A stretch of DNA of 64,000 bases from JANNSX01 sp963741525 (lineage in GTDB: Bacteria; Pseudomonadota; Alphaproteobacteria; Rhizobiales; Hyphomicrobiaceae). The DNA is taken from NCBI GenBank assembly GCA_963741525.1, contig CAVUIW010000027.1, forward strand, positions 496,001 to 560,000, read 5' to 3'. Of the stretch, positions 51,570 to 59,630 are shown piece after piece. The translations under genes were made by a program, and so were the position numbers. The notes beneath the pieces were generated by a model. The model had not been told where the DNA came from, did not search any database, and was given only the letters and a program-made list of their open reading frames with translations. Position 1 is the first letter of the stretch. The number at the start of each line of letters is the position of its first letter.

Positions 51570-52673
51570 CTACTCCGCCGCCATCCGGCGCGGGCTGGCG
51601 AATTCGTGGGCCTTGAACGGCACCGTGCAGGGCGGCCCGGAAGCGACGTGCGCCTTGGGCTCCGGTCCTAGCTCATAGACCACTGACGCAAACGTAAACG
51701 CGTGGCTGCCGTTCTCGCCCAGGCGCCGCGAGACGGGATCGGCGGCATCGTCGCGGTTGGCGAGGATACGCTTGGCGTCCTCGATTGACGGGACGTCCGA
51801 GCGCGAGGTCAATGCGCCATCGAGCACGGCCATGCGGCTCTTCGTGTTACGATCGCTCGCGACATGATCGTGCGAGCCACCCCTGAGGTCCGTGCTCGCG
51901 AGTGGATGGTTCGTGTGCCAGACGCAGGCGGGTTCGCGCGCGAAGGCAATAGCGCCGCCCGCCGAGCATTCGAGATCGCTGAGCTTGTTGCGATCGGCGA
52001 CGATGTAGTTCTGTCCCGAGGCGTGCGGCACGCGCTTCAGGAACCCAACCGCGCCGTCATGATTACCGCTCGCCAGCGCACCGCGCGTGACAAAGGTCAC
52101 CGGCAGGCCGCTCCGGCTGACAGACAGTTGCGATAGCGTGTTGACGACAACACCGAGCCCCGCGCTCGTCATACCACAAAGCCCGATCATACCGGCCATG
52201 GTGAGGATTTTCTGATCCGGCGCGCCCTTGCTCCCGCGGATCGTCAGCAGCACCTGGAAGCCCTCGTTCCAGGCGACGAGATCCATGTTCTGCGCGACGA
52301 ACGCGCGCCGGCCGGGCTCGGCGACAACGCCGAGGCTGGAGCAATGATGGTTCGCCTCTTCATCGGCGATGATCCACCACTCCTCGTCCATGAGCTGGGC
52401 GGCATAGACCGCCTCGAACGGCAATCCCGAGCCCTCGGCGATGCCGCGCACCTCCTCCAGCAGCTCCGGCGTATGGCGCTCGATTGCCGGCAGGAAATCC
52501 GTACCGCCGACAAGGCCGCGGATCACTTCGTCCGAGGATTTGCCGGTCTGCGCCTCGAGCGAGCGCCGCCAGGCGGCGTCGCGGCCCCGGATCAGCGCCT
52601 CGAGGCCCTCGCCATATTGGCGGCCGCGCTCGCGCGGCGAGCCGCCGATCTCGAAGGTGGTGATTTCCTGCAT
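51570..52673 (-). CDS. C45-family autoproteolytic acyltransferase/hydrolase
   Basis: This Ntn-hydrolase of 367 residues has the nucleophile Cys111 in NHHCSSLGVV, which becomes the N-terminus of the beta subunit after self-cleavage. Family features include GSPRERGRQYGEGLEALI, ELLEEVRGIAEGSGLPFEAVYAAQLMDEEW and AFVAQNMDLVAW. Related enzymes are isopenicillin N acyltransferase, carcinine hydrolase and acid ceramidase-like hydrolases. It begins 9 bases after the cimA stop, so it is cotranscribed with cysS-cimA. The substrate is not readable; an amide of a small amine is likely. Confidence 0.87.
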   Translation of the reverse strand: MQEITTFEIGGSPRERGRQYGEGLEALIRGRDAAWRRSLEAQTGKSSDEVIRGLVGGTDFLPAIERHTPELLEEVRGIAEGSGLPFEAVYAAQLMDEEWWIIADEEANHHCSSLGVVAEPGRRAFVAQNMDLVAWNEGFQVLLTIRGSKGAPDQKILTMAGMIGLCGMTSAGLGVVVNTLSQLSVSRSGLPVTFVTRGALASGNHDGAVGFLKRVPHASGQNYIVADRNKLSDLECSAGGAIAFAREPACVWHTNHPLASTDLRGGSHDHVASDRNTKSRMAVLDGALTSRSDVPSIEDAKRILANRDDAADPVSRRLGENGSHAFTFASVVYELGPEPKAHVASGPPCTVPFKAHEFASPRRMAAE

Positions 52674-52682
52674 AAGCCTCTC

Positions 52683-54297
52683 CTATTCGGCGACCGGCGC
52701 GCCTTCGCGCACCAGCTTGTAGTTGATGCTGTCGATGAGCGCCTCGAAGCTCGCATCGACGATGTTGGGCGAGACGCCGACAGTGAACCAGCGATCGCCC
52801 TTCTGCTTGTCGTGGGTCTCGATGAGAACGCGCGTCACGGCCTCAGTGCCGCCCGTGAGGATACGCACCTTGTAGTCCACGAGCTCGACGTCCTTCAAAT
52901 AGTCCTGATAGCGGCCGAGGTCCTTGCGCAGCGCGCGATCGAGTGCGTTCACCGGGCCATTGCCCTCGGCGACCGACCAGAGCGGCTCCTTCGATCCCGT
53001 GACGAACACTTTGACCTGCGCCTCCGAGACGGTGACGAGGTGACCCAGCGCATTGTGCCGGCGCTCGACCATGACGCGGAAGCTGTCGACGGTGAAATAG
53101 CTCGGCACCGTGCCGAAGGTGCGCCGCGCGAGGATCTCGAAGGACGCATCCGCCGTCTCGTAGGAATAGCCCTGCGCCTCGCGCGCCTTCACTTCGTCGA
53201 GAAGCCGGGCGACACGCGGATCATCCTTGCCGGCGGCGAGCCCAATGCGCTCGAGCTCGGCCAGCACATTCGAGCGCCCGCCCTGGTCGGAGATCAGGAC
53301 GCGCCGCTGATTGCCGACGGATTCCGGCGGCACATGCTCATAGGTCTCCGGGTTCTTGACGATGGCGGACGCATGGATGCCGGCCTTGGTCGCGAACGCG
53401 CTTTCACCCACATAGGGTGCCTGCCGATTGGGCGCGCGGTTCAGCACATCGTCGAGCACGCGGCTCGCATGCGTCAGATGGCGGAGACGGTCGGCGGTCA
53501 CGGCGATCGAGAACTTGTCGGCGAAGCTCGACTTCAGCAGCAGCGTGGGAATGAGCGAGGTGAGGTTCGCATTGCCGCAGCGCTCGCCGAGACCGTTGAG
53601 TGTGCCCTGGATCTGGCGCGCGCCGGCGCGGACGGCGGCCAGCGTATTCGCCACTGCATTTTCGGTGTCGTTGTGGGTGTGGATGCCGAGCTTGTCGGAG
53701 GGGATGTGCTTCACCACCTCGGCGACGATGCGCTCGACCTCGTGCGGCAGCGTGCCGCCGTTCGTGTCGCAGAGCACGACCCAGCGCGCGCCGCTACTCG
53801 AGCGCCGCGGTGGCGCAGCGCAGCGCATAGGCTGGGTTCGCCTTGTAGCCGTCAAAGAAGTGCTCGCAATCGAGCATCGCCTCGCGGCCGGAGGCGGCGA
53901 CAGCGGTGATCGATTGCCGGATAGAATCGAGGTTTTCCTCATTCGTCGCACCGAGCGCGACGCGCACATGAAAGTCCCAGGCCTTGGCGACGAGGCAGAT
54001 GGCATCGGACTTTGAATGCAGCAACGCCTGGAAGCCCGGATCGTTCGACACCGAGCGGCCGACGCGCTTGGTCATGCCGAAGGCGACTGAGCGCGCGCGT
54101 TTGTAAGGAGCCGGCTTGGCGAAGAACTCGGTGTCGGTCGGATTGGCGCCGGGATACCCGCCCTCGATGTAGTCGATGCCGAGGCCGTCCAGCACTTCGG
54201 CGACTCGCAGCTTGTCCTCGGCCGAAAAGTCGACGCCTTGCGTCTGCGCCCCGTCGCGCAACGTCGTGTCGAACAAATAAAGACGCTCGCGGATCAT
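52683..54297 (-). pseudogene. cimA: (R)-Citramalate synthase, single-base frameshift
   Basis: This enzyme condenses pyruvate and acetyl-CoA to (R)-citramalate for isoleucine synthesis. The first frame (ATG 54297) holds YLFDTTLRDGAQTQGVDFSAEDKLRVA and GIDYIEGGYPGANPTD, and stops at TAG after CATAALE. The second frame holds WVVLCDTNGGTLPHEVERI, GIHTHNDTENAVANTLAAVRAGARQIQGTLNGLGERCGNANLTS and the regulatory C-terminal domain. Deleting one base at 53796 joins ALESGARWVVLCDT and gives 537 residues, normal for CimA. Either a sequencing insertion or a truncated gene. Confidence 0.9.
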
Positions 54298-54301
54298 GGG
54301 G

Positions 54302-54421
54302 TCACAGCACTCCGAGGAGCTTGAGCGCGAGCCACGCCGCGAGCGCCACGACGATGATCTTCAGCGCGAGATAGTAGCGGCCGTATTGCTGGAAAGGTGG
54401 TTTGTCGTCTGAGGAGGTCAC
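54302..54421 (-). CDS. 39-residue single-pass membrane protein between cysS and cimA
   Basis: The frame starts at GTG 54421, overlapping the cysS stop (GTGA), and ends with TGA at 54302-54304, 4 bases before the cimA ATG. The protein has a short acidic/polar N-terminus (TSSDDKPPFQQYGRYY) and one hydrophobic helix (LALKIIVVALAAWLALKLL), then GVL. Tight spacing on both sides and a plausible membrane helix argue that it is real. Its sequence is not one I recognise. It may be a modulator of the cysteine or isoleucine operon or a stray. Confidence 0.68.
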   Translation of the reverse strand: MTSSDDKPPFQQYGRYYLALKIIVVALAAWLALKLLGVL

Positions 54422-55824
54422 CCCGCGACCTCCCAGGTCGTGCCCTCGGGGCCGTCGTTGAGGCGGATGCCTTTGGCGGCGAGGGCGTCGCGGATGCGGT
54501 CGGCCTCCTTGAAGTCACGGGCGCGGCGGGCGGCCAGGCGCGCCGCGATGAGGCTCTCGATCTCGGCCGCGTCTACGTTGGGCGCCTCGAAGCCAACGGC
54601 GAGGTCAGCGCGCGTTTCGCCATCCCAGATATTGAGGAAACGCACGGCGGCAGCGACCTTGGCGATCGCGTCCGCTTTGCCTTTCCGCGCCGACTTGAAC
54701 TGGCCGTGCAAGATCGACAGCGCCGCCGGCGTGTTGAGGTCGTCCGAAAGCGCGGCGAGGAAATCCTCAGCCGGCGTGCCGTCGCGCGGGGCATCTGCCA
54801 GAGCGTCCGCCAGCTCGAACAAAAACGCGCGCGCCTGCGTCAGCCGGTCAACCGTCCAGTCGATCGGCTGGCGATAGTGCGTCTGCAGCATGGCGAGGCG
54901 CAGCACCTTGCCGTGCCAAGGCTGGCCGCCGAATTTCCGCTCGGCCAGCAGCTCGCGGATGGTGATGAAGTTGCCGAGCGACTTCGACATCTTCTCGCCT
55001 TCGACCTGCAGAAAGCCGTTGTGCATCCAGTAGTTCGCCATCACCTCGGTGCCGTGCGCGCAGCGCGACTGCGCCACCTCGTTCTCGTGATGGGGGAAGA
55101 CGAGATCGATGCCACCGCCGTGGATATCGAAGACCTCGCCCAGATGCGCCTTGGCCATCGCCGAGCACTCGATGTGCCAGCCAGGACGACCCGGCGTGCC
55201 GATGCCCGCCGGCGAGGGCCAGGCGGGGTCGCCCGCCTTCGACGGCTTCCACAGCACAAAGTCCATCGGGTCTTTCTTGTAGGGGGCGACATCGACCCGG
55301 GCGCCGGCCTCCATCTCCTCGAGGCTACGCCCGGAGAGTTCGCCGTAGTCGCGCATTGAGGGCACATCGAAGAGCACATGGTCCTCGGCGACATAGGCGT
55401 GGCCGCGCGCGATCAGCTGCTCGATGATGTCCCGCATGCCCGCGATGTGCCCGGTGGCACGGGGCTCGAAATCGGGTGTCAGGACGCCAAATGCGGCGAT
55501 GTCCGCATGGAATTGCCGCGCCGTCGCCTCGGTCAGCTGGGCGATCGCCTTGACGGGGTCCTCGCCTGGAAAGTCGCGCGCCGCGCGTGCGTTGATCTTG
55601 TCGTCCACGTCCGTGATGTTGCGGGCATAGATCACATGCCCCGCCCCGTAGATGTGCCGGAGCAGACGGTAGAGCACGTCAAACACGATGATCGGCCGGG
55701 CGTTGCCGATATGGGCGTGGTCGTAGACGGTCGGGCCGCAGACATACATGCGCACGCGCGCCGGATCGAGCGGCTCAAAGGCCTCCTTGCGGCGGCTCAA
55801 AGTGTTGTAGAGAGAAAGCGTCAA
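54418..55824 (-). CDS. cysS: Cysteinyl-tRNA synthetase
   Basis: This class I synthetase of 468 residues charges tRNA-Cys. It has the zinc-binding CGPTVYDHAHIGNAR (HIGH variant), CSAMAKAHLGEVFDIHGGGIDLVFPHHENEVAQS and the KMSKSLGNF loop. I start it at TTG 55824 (MTLSLYNTLSRRKEAF) because GAGGAGG lies five bases upstream and homology begins there; no nearby in-frame ATG is better. It heads the transcript with the 39-residue gene, cimA and the C45 enzyme. Confidence 0.93.
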   Translation of the reverse strand: MTLSLYNTLSRRKEAFEPLDPARVRMYVCGPTVYDHAHIGNARPIIVFDVLYRLLRHIYGAGHVIYARNITDVDDKINARAARDFPGEDPVKAIAQLTEATARQFHADIAAFGVLTPDFEPRATGHIAGMRDIIEQLIARGHAYVAEDHVLFDVPSMRDYGELSGRSLEEMEAGARVDVAPYKKDPMDFVLWKPSKAGDPAWPSPAGIGTPGRPGWHIECSAMAKAHLGEVFDIHGGGIDLVFPHHENEVAQSRCAHGTEVMANYWMHNGFLQVEGEKMSKSLGNFITIRELLAERKFGGQPWHGKVLRLAMLQTHYRQPIDWTVDRLTQARAFLFELADALADAPRDGTPAEDFLAALSDDLNTPAALSILHGQFKSARKGKADAIAKVAAAVRFLNIWDGETRADLAVGFEAPNVDAAEIESLIAARLAARRARDFKEADRIRDALAAKGIRLNDGPEGTTWEVAG

Positions 55825-56210
55825 ACGACCCTCCTCGGCTCGTGTGGCGGGGGTGCGTTCTCTTGGGCTTGGAGAGGGTGAACGACGGCCGCGCGCCAGC
55901 GAAACTGCTAGCTCGTAATGCTGATGCCGCCACAAATCAGGACGGACATATGGTGGCTGCCGGACATGGGCGGACAATGGTCTGAGCCGGCAGTGGCCGT
56001 CAAGCCGAAAACGGCCGCCGGATGAAGCCCTGCGGCAGCTTTGTCCATCCACCGCCCAAATTGGCGCCGCATTGACCCCCTAAGGAGCGATGGGGTTAAT
56101 AGTCCTTAGCGATTCTGCCGCTTCCCGAGCGGTCGTAAGGGCATTTGGTTCATCGTGCTTCTCCTCGGAAAACCGCTCCGCACTTTTCCGGAAGCACTCT
56201 AGTGGGGTCG
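55825..56210. other. 386-base divergent gap between cysS and the DUF2865 gene
   Basis: The part near the DUF2865 gene (56157-56203) holds a palindromic repeat (GTGCTTCTCCTCGGAAAAC facing CTTTTCCGGAAGCAC and ending CTCTAG) of the same style as others in the window. The rest holds no gene I can support. Both flanking promoters must be here. Confidence 0.5.
56157..56203. repeat. Palindromic repeat upstream of the DUF2865 gene
   Basis: GTGCTTC...GGAAAA faces TTTTCCGGAAGCAC, and the element ends with CTCTAG eight bases before the start codon of the DUF2865 gene. Same general design as the repeats at 3341 and 4899. Confidence 0.7.
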
Positions 56211-57170
56211 ATGCGCGTGTTCGCAAGCCACGCCAAACGGGTCATCGCCTGGAGCCTCGGGCTCCTGCTGGCCCTGCTCGGCCCGGCGGCCGCCCAATCG
56301 ACCGAGCAGCAGGTGCAGTGCTTCCAGCTCGAGCAGGAGCTACAGCGCGTCTCGCAAGGGGGCGGCAACAAGCGCCAGCAGATCGCGAAAATCGAGGCCG
56401 ATATCCGCAAATTCGACCGCATCTACCAGCAAGGCCAGGCTGAGCTCGAGCGGCGCGACTGCTACGATTACTTCCTCTTCAGCCAGTCGGTCCGCGAAAC
56501 CCCGCAGTGCCTGGGCATCGCCAAGCAGATTGAGCAGGCGCGCAAGCGCCTGTCCCGCCTCGAGAAGCTGCGAGGCGCCGCCATGGACGAGACGGCGCAG
56601 CGCACCCGCGAGGATGCGATCATCACCGAGCTGGCGCGCTGGCGCTGCGGACCGCAATATCAACAGGAGGCCCAGAAGCGCTCGGGTGATGGCTTCTCGC
56701 TTTGGAACGATTCGGAAGGGGCCGATCCCGGCCTCGACCCCTATAGCGGCGGTACGGGCCTGGGCTACTCCACCTATCGGACAATCTGCGTCCGCCTGTG
56801 CGACGGCTACTACTTCCCGATCAGCTACGCGACGGTTCCGGATGCCTTCAGCCGCGATGCCAATGCATGCAGCTCGCAATGCGCCGCGCCGGCCGAGCTC
56901 TTCTACTACCAGAACCCCGGTGCCGAGGTGGAGCAGGCGACGTCCTTGGCTGGCGCTCCCTACACGAAGCTCAAGAACGCCTGGCTCTACCGTAAGCAAT
57001 TCGTCAAGGGCTGCTCCTGCAAGGTCGCTGAGTACACCGACGGCGCCGAGGTCGAAACGACCAGCTCGACGACCGAGCCGAGCACTGCTTCTACGCAAGA
57101 GGCCCCTGCGGAGCCCGACGCCATCGGCGCCCTGATCGAGGGCGAGGAGCAGGGCACGTCGACGGAGTAG
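56211..57170 (+). CDS. DUF2865 exported protein
   Basis: The product has 319 residues from ATG 56211. A signal peptide ends near GPAAAQS. A helical region with repeated Lys/Gln/Glu (about residues 30-120) contains three cysteines, and the DUF2865 domain follows: TYRTICVRLCDGYYFPISYATVPDAFSRDANACSSQC (about 190-225), AELFYYQNPGAEVEQA and KQFVKGCSCKV. The domain is rhizobial and its function is not known; cysteine spacing suggests disulfides in the periplasm. Confidence 0.85.
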   Translation: MRVFASHAKRVIAWSLGLLLALLGPAAAQSTEQQVQCFQLEQELQRVSQGGGNKRQQIAKIEADIRKFDRIYQQGQAELERRDCYDYFLFSQSVRETPQCLGIAKQIEQARKRLSRLEKLRGAAMDETAQRTREDAIITELARWRCGPQYQQEAQKRSGDGFSLWNDSEGADPGLDPYSGGTGLGYSTYRTICVRLCDGYYFPISYATVPDAFSRDANACSSQCAAPAELFYYQNPGAEVEQATSLAGAPYTKLKNAWLYRKQFVKGCSCKVAEYTDGAEVETTSSTTEPSTASTQEAPAEPDAIGALIEGEEQGTSTE

Positions 57171-57173
57171 AAG

Positions 57174-57275
57174 ACTTGTCCTTCCAAGTGCAAACCGGTT
57201 GGTCGGAAGAAAGTGCTCAAACCCAACAACCAAGAGCGCTGTACGGTTTCATTCGATCAGATCGAACAGCACTCT
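57174..57275. repeat. Composite repeat, inverted copy of 4844-4949
   Basis: Module 2 (57174-57220, AACCGGTTGGTCGGAAGAAAGTGCTC, arms degenerate) precedes module 1 (57233-57275, AGAGCGCTGTACGG...GAACAGCACTCT). The order is the reverse of that at 4844-4949. Confidence 0.75.
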
Positions 57276-57381
57276 TGCCGTCGCGCAAGTGCCACAGTGA
57301 TGCCGGGAACCGCTCGCGACCCCGGTGACTGCCCAGTCCCTCCGTCATGCAACGGTCGTTTGCGCAATGTAATGTTCGAAC

Positions 57382-57978
57382 ATGGTATTGCGTGTTCGCT
57401 CATCGACGCTGGCGCTTCCCGGTCTCGCTTTCGAGCCGATGGACCTGTGCCGCTTGCCCGAAATCCGGGCCATGCAGATCGGCGCATTCCGCGTCGCCTC
57501 CGCGCGCTGCTACGACGAGGCCGAGGTGCGCGCCTTCGAAAGCTACATCGCAGATGCCAGTCTTGCTGGCCGTCTGCGCTCCCACGATGTCGAGCTGGCC
57601 CTGGTCGGCGGGCAGGTCGTAGGAACGGCAGGCTGGGCACAATCCGGCGATGACGGCGCGCTTGCGCGGCTGACCGATCTCTTCGTCGATCCACTGTTCA
57701 TGCATCTGGGCATCGGCTCGGCCCTCGCGGAAAGAGCCGAGCGGCGCGCCGAGATCGGAGGCTTTACGAAAATCGCGGTACGCGCTCCGTCCCTGCTGAC
57801 GGTTTTCTTCGAGCGCCTCGGCTACAATCTGTCTTCCTACGGCAGCTTTTCGCCCAAACCGGGCGTCGAGCTTCCGGTCACCTTCCTAAAGAAGCAGCTG
57901 GCGCGGCCAATCCGTCGCGAGATGCCACTTCTGAGATTGGGCACCGTCGCGGCCCATCCCCTACCATCGCGCGCCTGA
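57382..57978 (+). CDS. GNAT-family N-acetyltransferase
   Basis: The product has 198 residues. Motif A is seen in LTDLFVDPLFMHLGIGSALAERAERRAE, and motif B in LTVFFERLGYN. An N-terminal part (FEPMDLCRLPEIRAMQIGAF) and a basic C-terminal extension of about 40 residues are added. The acceptor is unknown. It stands alone between the repeat and the IS element. Confidence 0.85.
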   Translation: MVLRVRSSTLALPGLAFEPMDLCRLPEIRAMQIGAFRVASARCYDEAEVRAFESYIADASLAGRLRSHDVELALVGGQVVGTAGWAQSGDDGALARLTDLFVDPLFMHLGIGSALAERAERRAEIGGFTKIAVRAPSLLTVFFERLGYNLSSYGSFSPKPGVELPVTFLKKQLARPIRREMPLLRLGTVAAHPLPSRA

Positions 57979-58014
57979 CGGATCTGATACCGAATCCGGT
58001 TGATCGATTTACGG

Positions 58015-58137
58015 TTGTAGGGCGCAATAGGCCCCACCTTCGGGGCCGTATTGCGCCGACACGGATCAGCAATTGTCGTCGGCCGTGGCGCCAGAGCACA
58101 CGCTGTGCCTGCGGCCGGCGCAATACGGCCTGAAGAG
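58015..58137. repeat. Left arm of a large inverted repeat around an IS element
   Basis: The arm contains GGGCGCAATAGGCCC, GGGGCCGTATTGCGCC and GGCGCAATACGGCC. It is an imperfect complement (about 75 percent by eye) of 59476-59599. Confidence 0.75.
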
Positions 58138-59475
58138 CACTACTGTCCGGCTAATTGTCAAACAGGTTCAATTGGTTATCAGTCGGGTGCGGCTGATGGT
58201 GCGGTGGGGCTTCGGCAAGTAGTTGATCGAGCGGTGTTTTCTCGAAGATCGTGACGCTCAGCATTTGCAGGATTGTGTAAAGGCTGGCCTCGAGCCGCAA
58301 GCGTTTCTTGAGGATCGCTACCAGCACGTAGACCGAAACCGCGATCCATATCTGCGTTTTGACGGCATTCTGGCTCGCGCCGAAGAACGACTTGATGCGC
58401 AGGTGCTGCTTGATCCACTTGAAGAAGAGTTCGATCTGCCAACGGCGCTTGTAAAGTTCGGCGATGGCAAGCGGGGTTGCTAGAAAATTGTTGGTCAGGA
58501 ATTGGAGGGACTTGCCGCTTTCGGGATCTCTATAGCGCACACGCCGGAGCCTTTCGGGATATTTGGCGCGCGTCGCCCTGACTGTGAGCCGCACATCCTG
58601 GTCGCAGATGACCCCGCTGCTGCGATCGACCGGCCGGGAGCGCGTGCGTTTGAGCTTCTGCCGCTCCTTGGCGCGCACGACGAAGAAGGCGCCGGCCCCG
58701 GCCAACCTGTGAAGGCGAGAAAAATCGAGAAAGCCTCGATCCATCACGTAGATTGCGCCGGGCTCCGGCAGCAGGACATCGAGGATCTCGGTGTCATAGG
58801 TCTTGCCGTGGTCGATATGGACGAGAGCCGGAATATTGCCGCGCAAATCCAGCATCGTGTGCAACTTCACGGCGGCCTTGGTGCCTTGGGATGGGGTCCA
58901 CGGGAACAGCGACAAGCAAAGGTCGATGGTGGTGGTGTCGAGGGCGTAGGCCGCGCTGGCGATATCGGGCAAAAGGGCATCGCCCGCGTACAGCTGGCGC
59001 GCCTGAACGATCAGAGCCTGCGCAAAGGTCGCGTAGATGCGCCAATCTCGTTGCTCGTTGGCGTCCGCCAGAGTGGAGCGCGCGACAGCGGCTCGAATGC
59101 CCATGTGATAGAGTTTGGGACGCTGAGCGTTCAGGCATGTAATCGTATCGCGCAAACTGTCGCGGTAGGTGAGCTGCGCAAAAGCCATGCAGCGGAACTG
59201 ATCTTGACAGCTGAAATCCTTGACCGCGTGGTCGCCGTCGAAACGCGCGATGCACCGCCGCAGCGTATGCAGAGGCAAGTGTTCCATCAGCTGCGCAAAC
59301 ACGAGCTTGCCCTCGAACATCCTCCGGCACTCCCAAACACCGCGACCAAGTGGCGGCAGCATCGAAGCCGAGAGAGGCGGAGTTCAAGTCGGTGACAGCC
59401 GGGAAAAGACCCGCAAGGCCGCGAAAACGGCATGTTCGGCAAGGTTGACCGTGTGCGGATTCCGGACAGTAGTGC
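58138..59475 (-). mobile_element. IS4-family insertion sequence, 1338 bases
   Basis: The ends are the perfect 13-base inverted repeats CACTACTGTCCGG and CCGGACAGTAGTG. A single intact transposase gene fills the element. No target-site duplication could be seen; the flanking bases are GAAGAG and CCTGTA. It sits at the centre of a larger imperfect palindrome. Confidence 0.88.
58151..59320 (-). CDS. IS4-family transposase (intact)
   Basis: The product has 389 residues from ATG 59320. The DDE residues are visible: Asp in YALDTTTIDL, Asp in IYVMDRGFLDF and Glu in the YREK block YKRRWQIELFFKWIK. A DUF4372-like N-terminus (FEGKLVFAQLMEHLPLHTLRRCIARFDGDHAVKDFSCQDQF) precedes the catalytic core. The frame is complete, so the element could be active. 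Confidence 0.93.
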   Translation of the reverse strand: MFEGKLVFAQLMEHLPLHTLRRCIARFDGDHAVKDFSCQDQFRCMAFAQLTYRDSLRDTITCLNAQRPKLYHMGIRAAVARSTLADANEQRDWRIYATFAQALIVQARQLYAGDALLPDIASAAYALDTTTIDLCLSLFPWTPSQGTKAAVKLHTMLDLRGNIPALVHIDHGKTYDTEILDVLLPEPGAIYVMDRGFLDFSRLHRLAGAGAFFVVRAKERQKLKRTRSRPVDRSSGVICDQDVRLTVRATRAKYPERLRRVRYRDPESGKSLQFLTNNFLATPLAIAELYKRRWQIELFFKWIKQHLRIKSFFGASQNAVKTQIWIAVSVYVLVAILKKRLRLEASLYTILQMLSVTIFEKTPLDQLLAEAPPHHQPHPTDNQLNLFDN

Positions 59476-59599
59476 CTGTAGAGGCCTATTGCGCCAGCCG
59501 CGGGCACGGCGAGTGCTCCGCCTCCGCCATTGAAAGTCGAACCCGTGGCGGCGCAATAGGCCCCCGAAGCGTGGGCCTATTGCGCCCTACGGCCACGTT
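59476..59599. repeat. Right arm of the large inverted repeat
   Basis: The arm contains GGCCTATTGCGCC, GGCGCAATAGGCCC and GGGCCTATTGCGCCCTAC, the complement of the left arm at 58015-58137. Confidence 0.75.
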
Positions 59600-59630
59600 G
59601 GTTGCCGGAGCCGATCAACCGAAGACGGTA

